Below, one piece after another: positions 1-11,821 of a stretch of 64,000 bases of DNA (its first letter is position 1; every line of letters begins with the position of its first letter). Where the stretch lies: contig ML978187.1 of the NCBI GenBank assembly GCA_010015745.1, positions 228,778 through 292,777 on the forward strand, read 5' to 3'. Under the pieces are notes generated by a model. It ran no database searches and had not been told where the DNA came from. It saw only the letters and a list, made by a program, of their open reading frames with translations. This stretch comes from Setomelanomma holmii. Its lineage: Eukaryota > Ascomycota > Dothideomycetes > Pleosporales > Phaeosphaeriaceae. The position numbers were made by a program, and so were the translations under genes.

Positions 1-1615
1 TGGTCGCAGAGTCGCATGGCGTTGGTCAAAGGTTTGTGGAGCTGATATCCATAATCGAACTTCGTGGGCTTGGTCGCGTACGTCAAGTAGGTGCCCAAGA
101 GTGGTTTATTTGTCCAAAAGTGCGGATTTTCCAGTTCACGCCAACCAACCTCGGCACCAGCATTTAGAAGCAGTCGTAATATTTCGCACGATTGTGTAGG
201 GAACTCAATTCCAGGCCCCTGCTCATTGTAAACGAGCCCAAGAAGATGGAACATTGCTGTGGTCTGCGTCTGTAGTTCCATTTGGTTTACATCAACTCCG
301 CATTTGACCAAAGTCTTGACTACGCCAAGACGTCGAAATTTACAAGCCAGTCCCAAAGGTGTGAGAGACTCATTGGCGAAGAGACAAGTGGTTCGAGCTA
401 TGTCCAGACCTCTCTCAAGGAGAATATCGACGATGACTGGGACGCTGGACTTGATGGCGATGGTAAGGATGCTTTGCTGCAGGGCTGTTGAGTATGGGGC
501 TGGAATAGCGTCGAGCAATCTCGGTCATCTGTGCTACAGAGAAGCGCTTGACTTGCTCAAACAACTTGTCGAATGCCGCATGGTAAGAGCCGACAAAGTT
601 ATTCATGAGAAGAAATATTATCTGTTTGACAATCACAGTGTCCGTAGATGTGGCCTGGAGATCTTGCTGAGTTTTCCAAGGCAGCAAGTGCATGGCTCTG
701 TTGAGGCACGGATCAGTCGAAGACAATGTCATGGTGCTAGCAACCTCAAATTCTTGCAACAATCTGGTGTTGAGATGAGCTGTCAACGACATGGTGTTGG
801 AAGGTATAATGTGCTTGGCTTCGCGTCTAAATGCCGAAGTTGCTTCTCGCAGATCAAGGTAGCTCGATAATAACCATGTTGCGTCTGCTTCAAAGGTGCT
901 GGATGGAGATGGCAGCCGAGAAGGTATGAGTGACCAAAAGTCGGAGCTGTCCGTGGATAGCGTAGGGGTCTCGTTAGAGGAACAATCTCGGACCAGCGAA
1001 TCGCCCAAGACCTCGGTGCTTCTGGTAACAACGTCGTCCATTGCTTGTCCTCCGGAGGAAGTATCGACTGCTTCATGCCAAGCATCTTTGAATGTTTCTG
1101 GCTCCGTTGGGCTGTTTTCGCTTCCATCTGTGGTAGGAGAAGACTTTCTCGGTGGAGAGCTCGGCTTGATCTCTACCCCGTTTGGCAGATTGCCAGGGGT
1201 CACTCGAGGGCAGGTCGTCCGGTCACAGGCGCAGTCCTTATATCTTGACATCTCTTTCCGAACCTTCGCATCCGGTAGGTGCTCGTCGAAGAAATAAACG
1301 GCGCTGCTCAGGTCAGCCTTGGTGCGGCCTGCGATCACATGCCCTATGAGAAGCCATTCGGCCTTCTTCAAGTACTTGCGATAGCCCCATCTTTTGAATT
1401 GTAGCTCGAATTGGGCCTTGCTGACGGAATTTAGCAACGGATGATAATGCTCAGTTCACCTCATACTTTGCACTCAGGCCATGTTGTTTCATCAGCTCAA
1501 GAACGCCTTGATGACCCTCGAGAGGACGTTTTTCCTTGAGATAAGGCCGTCGAATAGTCTTCTCGTGGTAGTCCCAACGAGGGCTCGGTATCCTTGTTGG
1601 ACGCCTTTTGGTCAT
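1..1615 (-). CDS. Clr5-domain protein with ankyrin repeats, partial, with apparent frameshift
   Basis: The gene runs leftwards off the window. The ATG at 1615 begins MTKRRPTRIP; the Clr5 domain follows (WDYHEKTIRRPYL, then QFELQFKRWGYRKYLKKAEW), interrupted by a 46 nt intron at 1421-1466 (GTATGAG donor, CAG acceptor) that restores the domain in frame. A long low-complexity linker leads to a helical block and then to ankyrin-type sequence encoded at about 510-1 (ILLERGLDIAR, TPLGLACKFRRLGVVKTLVK, CGVDVNQ, EILRLLLNAGAEV). The ankyrin part lies in the +1 frame relative to the N-terminal part: the N-terminal frame stops near 415, while the ankyrin frame opens only after a TGA near 525, so the switch must fall at about 511-520. 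No good intron fits. Clr5/ankyrin proteins are common and of unknown role in Pezizomycotina; the fission-yeast Clr5 link to silencing is family knowledge only. Confidence 0.72.
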
Positions 1616-2664
1616 TATAGTTCGTTGCTTAACACTTCAGGGCAAAAATAGTGAGCCTGTGGAACGGTACTGGACCTTGGAGTCGCCAGGTCGCAGACCC
1701 GTTCTGCTTCCTTTATCTCCCGCAGTTCCCAAGCCTTTCCGGTCAACAGATTCTGGCATGTACGATTTTGGCACTGACCGGAGACCTGATCGTTGTAAGG
1801 GCCATAAAAACGATTCTGGTCCAACTAGATTTTGGATGAGGCTGAGAGTGCACAGCTGCAGCTAACTGTGTCCAAGCATACATCGCTTACCCAGAATCTG
1901 CTCTACTGTCCACGCATATGTTCTGGGACGTCGCAGCCTAAGGGCGATCTCCAGGAGCTATAAGGACAAAATCTGAATCGACGCGGGCACAATCCGGAAA
2001 GAGGTGCCAAATTCCTTGCGAATGTGCGCAAATCACTGCCATCGTGTGATCTGTTCAGCGCAACGAGACTGAGCGTGAGGACCGGATCGGCGTGGGACAA
2101 TGTGCGTGCAGCATGGCTCAGCTGGGGCGGCTGGCGACCTAACCATGCCCACCCAGAAGAGCGGACTCTGACGGCCGAGCGCGGCACTAATTTACCGGTT
2201 ACCGGACTTCCGACCAACCAGCATCACCCTGAACTCGCGGTCCAAAATCTTTGTTCCCAAACCTCCGTCCAATGGTGCAAACGCTTCATGAATCAGATAT
2301 TCACCGGCGCTCGGCGGAAGGAGGACTGTCATTCACTATGATTCCCACAATCTGGTGGCTGCCCGACGACGGCACACTCAGTTTGTCGCCCGAATACTCG
2401 AAATTCGCCCAAATGTGGCCAATGTGGGTATGAACTTCGACAACAAGGCTCACCACACTTCCGTAAAGTTGCAGATCAACCATAATCCTTTCCATGCCAT
2501 GATTTATCTGTTAGACAAGATTTACGATGGAGATCGCCTTCATCCTTGATTGAAAACGCTCTAATATAAACCACACTTCTCCTCACTTTTCGAGGTCCCT
2601 ACAGAAATTCTCTTGTAACCTAACTCCGAGGCGCTCGCATAACAGCTATTGTGTATTAGCCAGC
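1616..2664. other. intergenic, no gene recognised
   Basis: Only short overlapping frames on both strands without codon bias, splice logic or recognisable motifs. It contains the upstream regions of the Clr5/ankyrin gene (leftward) and of the small gene at 2665 (rightward). Confidence 0.5.
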
Positions 2665-2964
2665 ATGTTAGAATGGTCACTGGAGGCACGCATCGGCCTT
2701 ATCACACTGCTCGTTCAGATCATAGTGCCACTTATTGCAGTATCGGCAAGGTTCGCCTGGACGCGATTCCGTCACCACAAGCACGGAAGTGAGTAAACTG
2801 TATAAAGCATGTCCGTTCGAAGAGTCTGACAAGCGGTGAACTTTGTAGCACATTCAGAAATCACGCTACCACTCTACACAGCGACGAGCTCGAGAAGTAC
2901 ACCGAGAAGCATAAGCGCACGAGCGTGGACCTTCTCTACGTTCTTGATGGAGTACCAAGACTAG
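2665..2964 (+). CDS. small hypothetical single-pass membrane protein, two exons
   Basis: Exon 1 (2665-2788) starts MLEWSLEARIG and carries one hydrophobic segment (LITLLVQIIVPLIAVSA) followed by a basic stretch (RFRHHKHG). A canonical GTGAGT donor at 2789 and a TTTGTAG acceptor at 2848 (60 nt intron with a TGAAC-like branch) join it in frame to exon 2 (2849-2964), which ends MEYQD and TAG, giving 79 residues. Without splicing the frame stops within three codons, so the clean splice is the main support. No family is recognised. The second exon is Ser/Thr/Arg-rich and could be non-coding, in which case this would be a chance frame. Confidence 0.4.
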
Positions 2965-3114
2965 TAAAGTGGGCTGTTTGAAGGAGCTAGCATTTTATGC
3001 GGGAAGAATGAATCATGACCCAAACTTGCGACCACTTGCTGCCATCTCGGACGGCCTTTAAGAAAAACCAGATTTTCTGAAATTCGTTGCGCCTTCCGTC
3101 TTCTATCCTTCACC

Positions 3115-3898
3115 TCACGATACATCCTTACACTTCTCCCAGTCATAGCTGAAGCCCTGCTGTATCCCATAGTACTGCCCATTGGTTGTCTCGCTTGCGA
3201 CATAGCCGAACTTGCCCTCTCTTCCTGAAATGTACAAGTCTGTTCGGAACTTGATCTTGCCTTCTCCGCACTTCGGCAACTTGTACATCTCGGGACTTTG
3301 GGGATTGGGCGAGCTGTCTTCCTTCTGGTACTGACCGGACGCAAGCGGGCCTTTCCAGACGACGGTATCGATGATCTGAGATAGTACCATTAGCACATGC
3401 TTTTTTGAGTGAGGAGAAGGCAATGCTGAAGGCGGATACGTTGGACAAACATACTTCATCATCACCAGTGTCATATGTAAACTTGAACGTGGCCTTCACG
3501 CCTTCGTCAAGATCATACGTCGCAATAACCCTTGTTCCGTTCTTATGTAGCCTCAACTTGTAGTCATCTCCCTTGATCTTGCCATCCAAGTCTTTGAATT
3601 CTATGTAGCTCAACTCCGTCTCACACCATACATGGTCTTCTTCGTCCAGATTGACGCGCAGGTACGGGTACGCCACGAACCAGTAGTAGATCTCGCTGCC
3701 ATCCATCGTGTTTTGGCCGTATGTGAGGCGCGTGGCGTAAGCTGTTTGGGTGTCTGCCCCAAAGTCGGGACATCCTGGACCTTTGAGAGATGAGATGTTG
3801 TATTGCCAGTTGGTCGGAAGGACGCGTATGACCTCAGGCGCGGGTAAGGCGAAGGCGAAACCGACAAGGCCCAGGGCCGTTGAGACTACAGACTTCAT
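3115..3898 (-). CDS. secreted DUF4360-family protein
   Basis: Two exons (3898-3455 and 3375-3115) around a 79 nt intron (GTATGTTTG donor, CTCAG acceptor, GCTAAT branch) give about 234 residues. The N-terminus MKSVVSTALGLVGFAFALPA is a clear signal peptide. The mature part has the DUF4360 hallmarks: GPGCPDFG near the start, an acidic and aromatic run (YLRVNLDEEDHVWCETEL) and several NGT-type glycosylation sites. The start is the ATG at 3898; the frame is open for four more codons upstream but only to a GTG. DUF4360 proteins are small secreted proteins of unknown function, abundant in ascomycetes and often host- or stress-induced (family knowledge). The C-terminal exon is intact and ends CKDVS. 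Confidence 0.8.
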
Positions 3899-5063
3899 GA
3901 TGCTGACCACGTGTTGAACGCTGCGATTCTGCGAGAACGAGATTCTCGGCTGGAAATTAAGTCCTGCAGTCTTTAGAGGGTTAGTATCTCGTCTTTATAC
4001 CTCACAGTAACTGTGAGTGGTGCAACTTCATCCTGTTGTTCACTCTAGCCATCATGCAAGAGACCTTATGAAAACAAATTGCGACGCTCTATTTTGATGT
4101 CGACACCATGTCGGCTCATATTCGGCTGCTAAGGCTTGTCGTAGCTATGACAAACGGAACGACAGCATTCGTGCCTGAAAGCTCAGGACAACCGGACCGA
4201 CGTATAGACCTGCGGGTACAGTGACAAGGAAACAGCGGGACGGGACCGTGTAAATGAAGAGACTAATGATCAGGTGGTGACAGTGCAGGAGGCAAGCAGA
4301 CAAGTCGAAGTTTTCATGGGCCAGTATCAGCACTTCCCCGCAAACCGAGTTCGGACGAAGTTGCGGAACTAACTGGCTGCATACAGCTTCTTCGTATTCA
4401 TATCCTGTTTCTTCGTCAATTTAAGATTAAATGGTACATCTTGGTTGCTTCCTGCAACCGGGTGTCAGCAGCCCATCCTTTTGTTGGTCCTTCGGCGCCT
4501 ACCATCCGTCAGCAATGCGAAACAAGACGAATGAGAACTAGGCTATATGTTAAACACTCTCGCAGGGATGACGGCAACCCATATAGCCTTCTTTAGCCTG
4601 CACAGTTGTTAGATGCATTGTGAAATAGGTTGTCCAAGACGTGGGAATCGAGCATTAGTACACCACTTCTCTTCGCTCACTTTGTAACACGGTGCGCTGG
4701 TGTTTATTGGCGTGGCAAGACCTTTGGGCACGAGGTACGGTGACACGAGTACATTCAAGGGATGAACAAGGCCAACGCCTGAGATGTATACGCCTACCCA
4801 ATGCTAAAAATAAATGACAATATGAAAACCTACGTCGCTGGCTGCTTAATGCTCGAAGCCAATCCCGAGGCTACCGTTCAGGTCTCGGAAGTCACCACGA
4901 AGAGTCTCGATACCGTCGCGTTTGACTTCTTCCACAAGAGCCTGAATCTTCGCGTGGCTACGATACCTGTTGGATTAAGTTTCGCAAACGTCCTGCGCTT
5001 GCAACAATCGCCTCGGTGGCGGAATCACTGATAACCATCAGTTCGTATATCTCCATTGCTTCG
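3899..5063. other. intergenic, no gene recognised
   Basis: Includes the promoter side of the DUF4360 gene and the 3' side of the Zn2Cys6 gene. The frame at 4801-5031 (+) overlaps nothing convincing and looks like chance; no repeats or RNA genes were seen. Confidence 0.45.
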
Positions 5064-7127
5064 TCAATGTGCGCCACGCCAAACATTCAAGAGATCGTCT
5101 AAGATGGATTTGGAGGGGAATTTCGAGATCTTGAGGACTTTCTCGAGGACATCAAGTATTTCGCGTTGTCGGTCTTGGGTTTCGGCGCATAGAGCAGCTG
5201 CTTCCACCTTAGATCAATACAGAGGATGAAACGATCTCCAGCTTACCTGCATATACTGCCTGAAAGGACACAAACGCACTGGGTAAATTCTGCGACTGCT
5301 GCGCGACAGCAATCCCGCATATAACGGCGGTGCTCTCGTGCAACAATTCGAAGCGTATCTGATACAGACTAAGTCCGCCAGAAGATGGCTGATTCAACAA
5401 GATGGTGATGCGTGCAAAGTGGTAAATTTGAATGGCAGCAGCGCGCGACACAGGGTGTATCCATATAAGGGCAAGCTGATGGGAATCAGGGACTGGCCCT
5501 GGTGAGGCTTGCAAAGGAGGAATAGAAATAGGGTCGAAGGTCTCTGGCAGGATCCGCTTCCAAGCAACCAGCATGCGCATGAGAGTTTCTCCAGCCTCGA
5601 CATACCCAGCAATATCGCCCTCCTTGGGCGTTGCTGCGAACTGGACTGCCTTCGCAGCTATGTATATAATTCTCGTAGCTAGGCCAGCGGAAGTCAGCTC
5701 AGACATGGGTATCTTTGGCTGATGTATGGTCAACGCCGGGCGACCAGTGCGAAAGGCAGCCCAGACGTCTTGACGTAGCCATACCCACCAGACTGCACGT
5801 TCTAGCCCGTCCGAAGATTCTCCACTGGTGTTTATGGTGCGCTGAATCCAGAATGCGCCACGCAAATGACGGTCCCAGTTGCTTTGATCCGAGTTGGCGA
5901 CTGTTCCGTACATCTGGGAAAATATCGAAATCAGCGCTTGTGCAACCTATCCTTGGTGCATTGTCACTCACCTCATATGTGCTGATCATGATGGCAGTGG
6001 CCAGGATCTCAGGCGAAGTTGTGTATGCCTGGTAGAGCAAGTTCTGTGAGAGATACTGCAGGGTCTCGTAGTAGTATTGCTCTGCAATCCTGCTTGTGTT
6101 GGGCGGCGCACTGGCTATAGATGCTGGTGTGCTTTCAGGGACGGGCGTGAGTACATCATTACTCGGAGAACCTTGAGGCAGATATATGGCCATATGACAG
6201 GCACCAACGGCAAGAAGAGACTTCATCAGCCCAACGTTGCGCATTGCAAGATGTGGCACCACTTTCGCGAAGTGTTGACCTGTGTCGAACAAGTTCAATA
6301 TGGGCGCGACCATGTTGATGAAGTGCTCGAAGTAGAGAATCTCATCGCTCTTCAACTCAATCCTGTTCTCGGTGTTCCATGGCTTGTGCGCAGGTTCAGG
6401 AATAGATACCGCTTGCGCATTCGTATCGTCGTACGCCGTACCACCAACACCTAGCGCGAGGGATTGTCGAGGCGACTGTCTGCGCGAAAGGCTTGTGATG
6501 TCGAAGTTCCAACGACTGCTTTGTGTTTGACCCTGCATGCTATTGATCGCATCTTCGGCCAATAGGTCATACCATTCAACCGGTCCGAAATTGGGGGTCA
6601 AAGTATCGCCAAACGTGAACAGACTATCATCAAGGAAAAAGTTTTCGTCCGGAAGCACGTTGTCGGATGCCTCAGGCTGGAATGGCAACCAAGACTGCAT
6701 GGGATCCACGATTTCGGGGCCCGATTCACTTGTGGGCGCCAGACGCGTGTTAAGAGCGCCATCAGCATTCGTCCCTGAAGTGCCGATATCTGGTATGGGA
6801 GGAGTGACTGATGCCTCGCTGGACTTCCGCACACTCAGCGTTCGCTGCCGTCGAGCTACGACCGGCTTCTCGGGGTAGAAAGCATTCCCGCTCGACCCTC
6901 TCGCAGTTCTTACAGCATGGTCGTGTTTCGTCGCACTTGACGCGGCGCTTGCGGCATGTCAAGCTGAGACGAGTCAGCTCATTGAAAGCTACTAGGCTCC
7001 CTTAACATTTGCGATCATAGTATCAATGGAGATACAGCGCATCATTCTTATGATGAACAAGATGAAAAGTCGTTCGTGCAACCTACCAGCCAGTCAATGT
7101 TCTCAATCCACGTGATTTTGATGGCAT
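5064..7127 (-). CDS. Zn2Cys6 fungal transcription factor, with apparent single-base frameshift
   Basis: Four exons are inferred: 7127-7087, 6963-5972, 5913-5247 and 5197-5064, with introns 6964-7086, 5914-5971 and 5198-5246. Exon 1 (MPSKSRGLRTLTG) and exon 2 join to rebuild a complete binuclear cluster: C-L-T-C, then RKRRVK-C, DETRPC-C-K-N-C and ERVERE-C, the CX2CX6C..CX2CX6C pattern. Directly after the sixth Cys the reading frame must shift by one base: the zinc frame reads ECFLPREAG and stops soon after, whereas the frame one base on reads FYPEKPVVARRQR and stays open through the fungal regulatory middle region. An extra base in the AAA run at 6879-6881 would explain it. Summed exons are 1,834 nt, one more than a multiple of three, consistent with one inserted base. 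The last exon ends LLNVWRGAH. The role is sequence-specific regulation in the nucleus; targets are unknown. Confidence 0.75.
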
Positions 7128-7788
7128 TGCGACGATACGTGGGGTCGAAAGTTGGGGATGAAGCGTCGTCTCGAGCGCGACCGAGACGAGGATCGCTGGG
7201 TTCAAATAGTTCCCTAGGCAAAAGCTAGCCCCAGTCTCGTGCCAGCTCCGACTCCGCAGCCCGAGTTCGACCCGTTGTGATTTGTCGTAGAAACATGCGG
7301 GCACCTACAGAATGCTGCTGTCGGTGCAGAAACATATCCGGGATGCATCAAGAGAGGAGTGGAGGGTTGAGGTCCGGGAAGAGACGTGTTCGCGTGACGT
7401 AAGCGGAATCTGCAAGCGAGCAGGAGCTCACATCGAGCGTGCCTTCTCCTCTCCTTCCACCACGCCTGATGCATGGTTATACAGCTTGATGAACAAAGTT
7501 CCCTCTATCCGATGCCCACAAGCTTCGCTGTCTCATTCACATCACTACCAACGACGATGGCAGTCTCCCTAACGATACCTGGGAGACCCAGACGCTGAAG
7601 TGTCCTTTTCTGGCCACAAGGCATCGGCGGCGGAACATGCACGTGTCGAGATGCCATAGAAGAAGGGTCTGTATTGCAATGGAATCTCGATTTCCCGAAC
7701 CTCCTCAAAGTCGCGAAGTTTGCTTGTTCGCCTGGCGCCACGAACGTCCACACGACCTAAAAGCTGGTCTTTCCCACCATTCTTCTAC
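7128..7788. other. intergenic, no gene recognised
   Basis: Lies between the start of the Zn2Cys6 gene and the 3' end of the Ost-alpha-like gene, both leftward. Only short shadow frames; nothing recognisable. Confidence 0.45.
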
Positions 7789-9052
7789 TCAATCCGAGGC
7801 GAACCTTTTTGCGTGCCGTCTTTTAAGTTCATCTTCCTGTCTTACCGCATCACTGGTTGTGCCAGGATCGCTGTGTGCGCCAATTCTGGCCCTGGTTGCC
7901 TGAGGCATCAAGTCTGGGCCTGCTTTTGCCTTCAACTCGATCTCACGGTGTAGCCGGTAGGACGAGTCGTCCTTGCGATAGTGCACGCCATGAAATAACC
8001 ACCGCAAGCCACGAGCCCCAGCCTTAGCATAATCCCACGGGTTCAGAGCATCCAAAAATGCTCCTAGAGGATCGCGAATGTAGAATTTGGGTCCACCAGG
8101 ACCTCGAAGCTGGCGGTCGACGTCGTACGGCGTCCATGGAAAAGCCCAATGATGAACGATTGCAAAGACAGTCATCTCGAAGCAGATCAACATACACGGA
8201 ATGCCGACGTGGATATCCACCGCACTCAAGTACGCCGTGGGCTGCAAGGGCCCTTTCTTCCTCGACAGCAGACCAAGGAGCCAAGTCTGCCAAAACATGA
8301 CGAATAGAACGAGTTTGATGCAGAGCACCTTGAGTGACCCTCGATAGGGTGCAAGATCTTCCTTGAGCTGCACATAGAATTGCATGACGCAATACATGGC
8401 GATCAAGATGAAAGCGCCTTGCAGAAGTACGATCCACAGGTGTCCATCTTGTGGTCGCGTGGACGAGTCGCAGTAATGTCCAGTTCGTTCCGATATAACA
8501 GCGATGAGTCCGAAGAACGGTCGGGTGATGCAGAACTGGTTGATGCCGACGTATATGATGTTGAACCACGTTAGACCGCTGCGCGGTGTGTCCACTCCCT
8601 TGAGAGGGAAGATCCAAGGCTTCGGTCGCACGTTGCGAAAGTATTCTTTCTGCTCGTGAAGGGTCGGCGCGACGTAGTAGCACATGAGAGTGAAGAAGCT
8701 TGCGACGACATAAGCCTCGTAGATGTTGCGCACCAAATCGAGATAGACGTCCTTATGGTGGAAGACGAGGCTAAAGAACGATATGATGGAGTAGATGGGT
8801 ATCATGGCAAGAATGCGGATTATCCTTCAAGGTCAGTTCAGGACAAGCTCACAGTATTAGCAAGACGTACTGCTTTTGCTCATAGGGTATCAAGTAATGC
8901 GTTGCGTGGGCGAGTATCAACCAGAATGAGACACCGACTGAGAGGCACATGAAGAGTGCAGTGAGAAGCAGAGCTAATTGATGGAGGATCATGCCCCTCA
9001 CGAGTTCTCGCTGGAACATTGGACTTGGCTCGATGCCATTTTCGCAGGCCAT
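7789..9052 (-). CDS. Ost-alpha/TMEM184-like (DUF300) multi-pass membrane protein
   Basis: Exons 9052-8871 and 8824-7789 flank a 46 nt intron (GTACGT donor, GCTAAT branch, GAAG acceptor) and give 405 residues. The N-terminus MACENGIEPSPMFQ leads into about seven hydrophobic segments. Family hallmarks are the first-loop HATHYLIPYEQKQIIRIL, then MIPIYSIISFFSL, a YEAYVVASFFTLMCYYVAP segment and the loop DVDRQLRGPGGPKFYIRDPL. The fungal members of the organic solute transporter Ost-alpha/DUF300 family share this order and lie in vacuolar, plasma or endosomal membranes (family knowledge). The C-terminal 90 residues are soluble, basic and variable. The ATG at 9052 is chosen because the family's short extracellular N-terminus follows it at the usual distance. 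Confidence 0.88.
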
Positions 9053-9369
9053 CGTGGCGATATGGGATGGTGCACTGAATTCGCGATGCTTATGACGTTG
9101 GAGGAATTGAACTCGCACATGCTACTTCTGCAGATCCTCGCGCTTGCACGTATCGCCACAACCCGAGAAGCCATGCCTCTCTAAAACCACGACAGGCACG
9201 ACACGTGCGGAAGCGGCAACTGCATTCAAGCTGAAAGTAAGATTGAGGCACACGGGAAAGACGTCGAATCAAGCATGTCAAAAGTGTTATGTATGTTCAA
9301 GAAAGTTACCACAAAGCGCACACAGACTAGAAAACGACCCCACCTCAGATCGACTTGCACTTGCTGCCC
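9053..9369. other. short intergenic region, nothing seen
   Basis: 317 bases between two leftward genes; no frame, repeat or RNA signal stands out. Confidence 0.4.
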
Positions 9370-10360
9370 TTACAATCCATACCTCGACTTCAGGTTCCTC
9401 CACCAATCCCTCGCCATCCACGCATCGAAATCGGTGATTTCCATCGAGCTGCCCGCCAGCATGATGAAGTTGGTCACGCCACTCGGAGTCCAGTCGTAGG
9501 AAATCATCTAGCGCAAACGTATGCCCAAGCTCATGCAGCACAATATGGACGTTTTCCGCATTCACATTCTGCATAAAGTATTCTAGACCGACGCGCTGGC
9601 CCCAACCACCACCCGCGCCGCCATCCATACCCGGCGTGAGCCAAAGAGACTGATCTGATCATAGTCATCAGCGTCGCAAGCAATAAATCGAGCGAACAAA
9701 CTTACCATAGTGACGATCCGCCCCAGCCTTACACGCAGCATAATTCCCATCCTGATGAAAAAATCTCCCACACGACTCCGCACACTGCGGCACCCCACCC
9801 GCATCCTTATCCGTATACACCTGTATCTTCGACACATCGCCCTGCAGCACCGACGCATCCTGCACCGCCCACCCAACGACATTTACATCGACCGTCTTGT
9901 ACGGGAAACCCTCGAAGCCAGCAAGCACGGCGATTCGTTTATTGAATGCCTTGCGAATCGCAGCTTCGACTTGACTGCGCTGGTCGAGCGTGACCTTGGT
10001 ACTGCCTTCCCAGCGAACGCAGTAATTGATCTTACCCTTGGCTGCCATGACTTGGTCGTAGCCGTAGTTTTTGAAGCCGAGCGCGTTGCTGTAGGTGCTG
10101 ATTTCGTGGTCCCAGACTTGTTTGAGTGGGGTGACGAGGTTGGAGGGCGGGTTCCATGTTGTTTGGCTTAGGTCGCGCTTGCTGGTTGCTGAGCTCCAGG
10201 CGTTGAGGTCGTTGAAGGTGTGGGCGTTGGGCTCGAAGGTGCAGATTGGTTCACGGGAGGCGGTGCGGCGGTGGATGTGGAAGTGGAGGGAGGCGGGGAT
10301 CACGCTTGCGATGGAGGAGGTTGCGAGAGCGGAGACGTCGAGGGTGATTGTGTATTTCAC
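9370..10360 (-). pseudogene. HELGH zinc-metallopeptidase-like gene, start codon lost and frameshifted
   Basis: Exon 1 begins at about 10360 with VKYTITLDVSALATSS, in a good start context (CATCACC) but with GTG where ATG is expected. The frame upstream meets a stop without any ATG, and the next in-frame ATG is 105 codons in. A 51 nt intron at 9655-9705 (GTAAGT donor, GATCAG acceptor) joins HY to DQSLWLTPGMDGGAGGGWG. The putative zinc site is VHIVLHELGHTFALDDF. Just after it, an extra C at 9499-9500 throws the frame: the next frame continues YDWTPSGVTNFIML and DFDAWMARDWWRNL and ends RYGL at 9370, clearly the original C-terminus. Relatives in ascomycetes are uncharacterised proteins with this HExxH motif; protease activity is inferred from the motif only. 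If translated as it stands, the product would be truncated. Confidence 0.66.
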
Positions 10361-11821
10361 GGTGATGGAACGTGGTTGGATTCAGGAACGAAGTGAATTG
10401 ATGCACAGCACCAAAGATAAACGAATGTAAGGGCTCCAAAGCACGAAACGAAAGACAAGGTATGAAATGACCGCTCTACTTCTACATCACAGGACGTTCC
10501 AACCTGCTTTATATACATTGACACAATGAGTTCCTCCACCTACGATCCATCATTCCTCTTCATTATACATGTTGCTCATTGAGCCATGGTGCTGTTTGAT
10601 GAAGCCTGTAGCGCCTCTTGGTCATCGTAGCCGAATCATGGCAGCGGAGAATTGTTTGTTTTGGGTAATGTAGTCGGAGAAATTGTAGTGCTGCAGAAGG
10701 TTGCAGGTGACCTTACGGGCCGCATCCATGCTGCCTTCATACAATACGTACCGCTTGGAGAGGCCTGTAGTGATTCGGGCTGCTCGTTGATTGAAATGCA
10801 ACGTGTCAACTCATATTAACATTCTGAATGTGGCAGGAGCTGGTGCTGAGAGGTAGCAAAGCGAGTCGTGACCCTGGCGCCGATGAAACAACAAAACATT
10901 CTTGTGCCACCAGTCAACACGAATGCGAGGCAAGGTACAAACGTTTAGAGTTTGCATGATCGAGGACAGTCGGATTTTCATCATGCATCTTTCCACGAGG
11001 AGTTTAATGGTGTGAAATGGGCCGAATGTTGCAGCCGCTTTGAAACGAAATCCCTTTGCAAAGCGCAAGCGCAAGCGCAACATTTCGCTTCGACTTGCCC
11101 TCAAGCTTCCTTCGTTCCCCAATTACTCACTTGAACTACCCACTTGAATTTTCGAGGAAGTGATTGATTGCTGCATGAATGATGTTGTAGTCTTCACTGT
11201 CGACGTGAATCTCCTCGACACTGCTTTGGGCCTCCTGCCCGGACAGTCTGGTGGGAGGTGGATGATGATGCTGTGAGGTCCAGCCAATCGCCTCCGACCA
11301 AGGGGACCGTATGCGTAACCGTCGAGAAAGGCCTTGTGGAGTAGAAGGTGATTGTTAATCGCACGTCAAGACGAGACGGTTTTGGTGGATGGAGATGTCA
11401 GCGTTCATGCAGCAGTCGTTTGGGGGCGTCGGACTAGCGCATCGGCGAGATCTTCCAGCCGATAGCCGATCAGATAGGGCAAGCATCTCAACGTCATGAT
11501 GCGGGCGGCAAGATAATCCCACACCAAGGAAGCAAAGGAGTGCGCCTGTCAACGTGTCAAGCCTAGTGGGGTAGACTGGTACGGACCAGATGTCGCGGAC
11601 TAAGAACACGCCCTGAATATCTTCGCTTTTCTCTTTCGTTTCTCCCTGCGCAACTTCCTGTACCAGACAGCAATCGTCGTGGCTGGCTGCGAGGCGTTCT
11701 ATTGTTGGTAAGCTGAAGATCCCCCCAACCCGACGCCGAAAAGATGGCAGGTACGCGATGAGCCGCGAAATAGCAGCCGTGTAGCGCGACATCTCTCTCG
11801 AGGCGCGCCTGTATTGTACGA
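10361..11821. other. intergenic, no gene recognised
   Basis: Holds the promoter of the rightward MFS gene (from 11822) and the upstream side of the leftward HELGH relic. Frames at 10811-11792 lack introns, codon bias and motifs and are judged chance. Confidence 0.45.

Noticed and set aside
783..1127. 114-codon minus-strand frame
   Set aside because: Another-frame shadow of the Clr5/ankyrin linker.
8024..8683. 219-codon frame antisense-frame to the Ost-alpha-like gene
   Set aside because: Overlaps the well-supported DUF300 coding sequence on the same strand in another frame; Arg/His/Ser-rich shadow.
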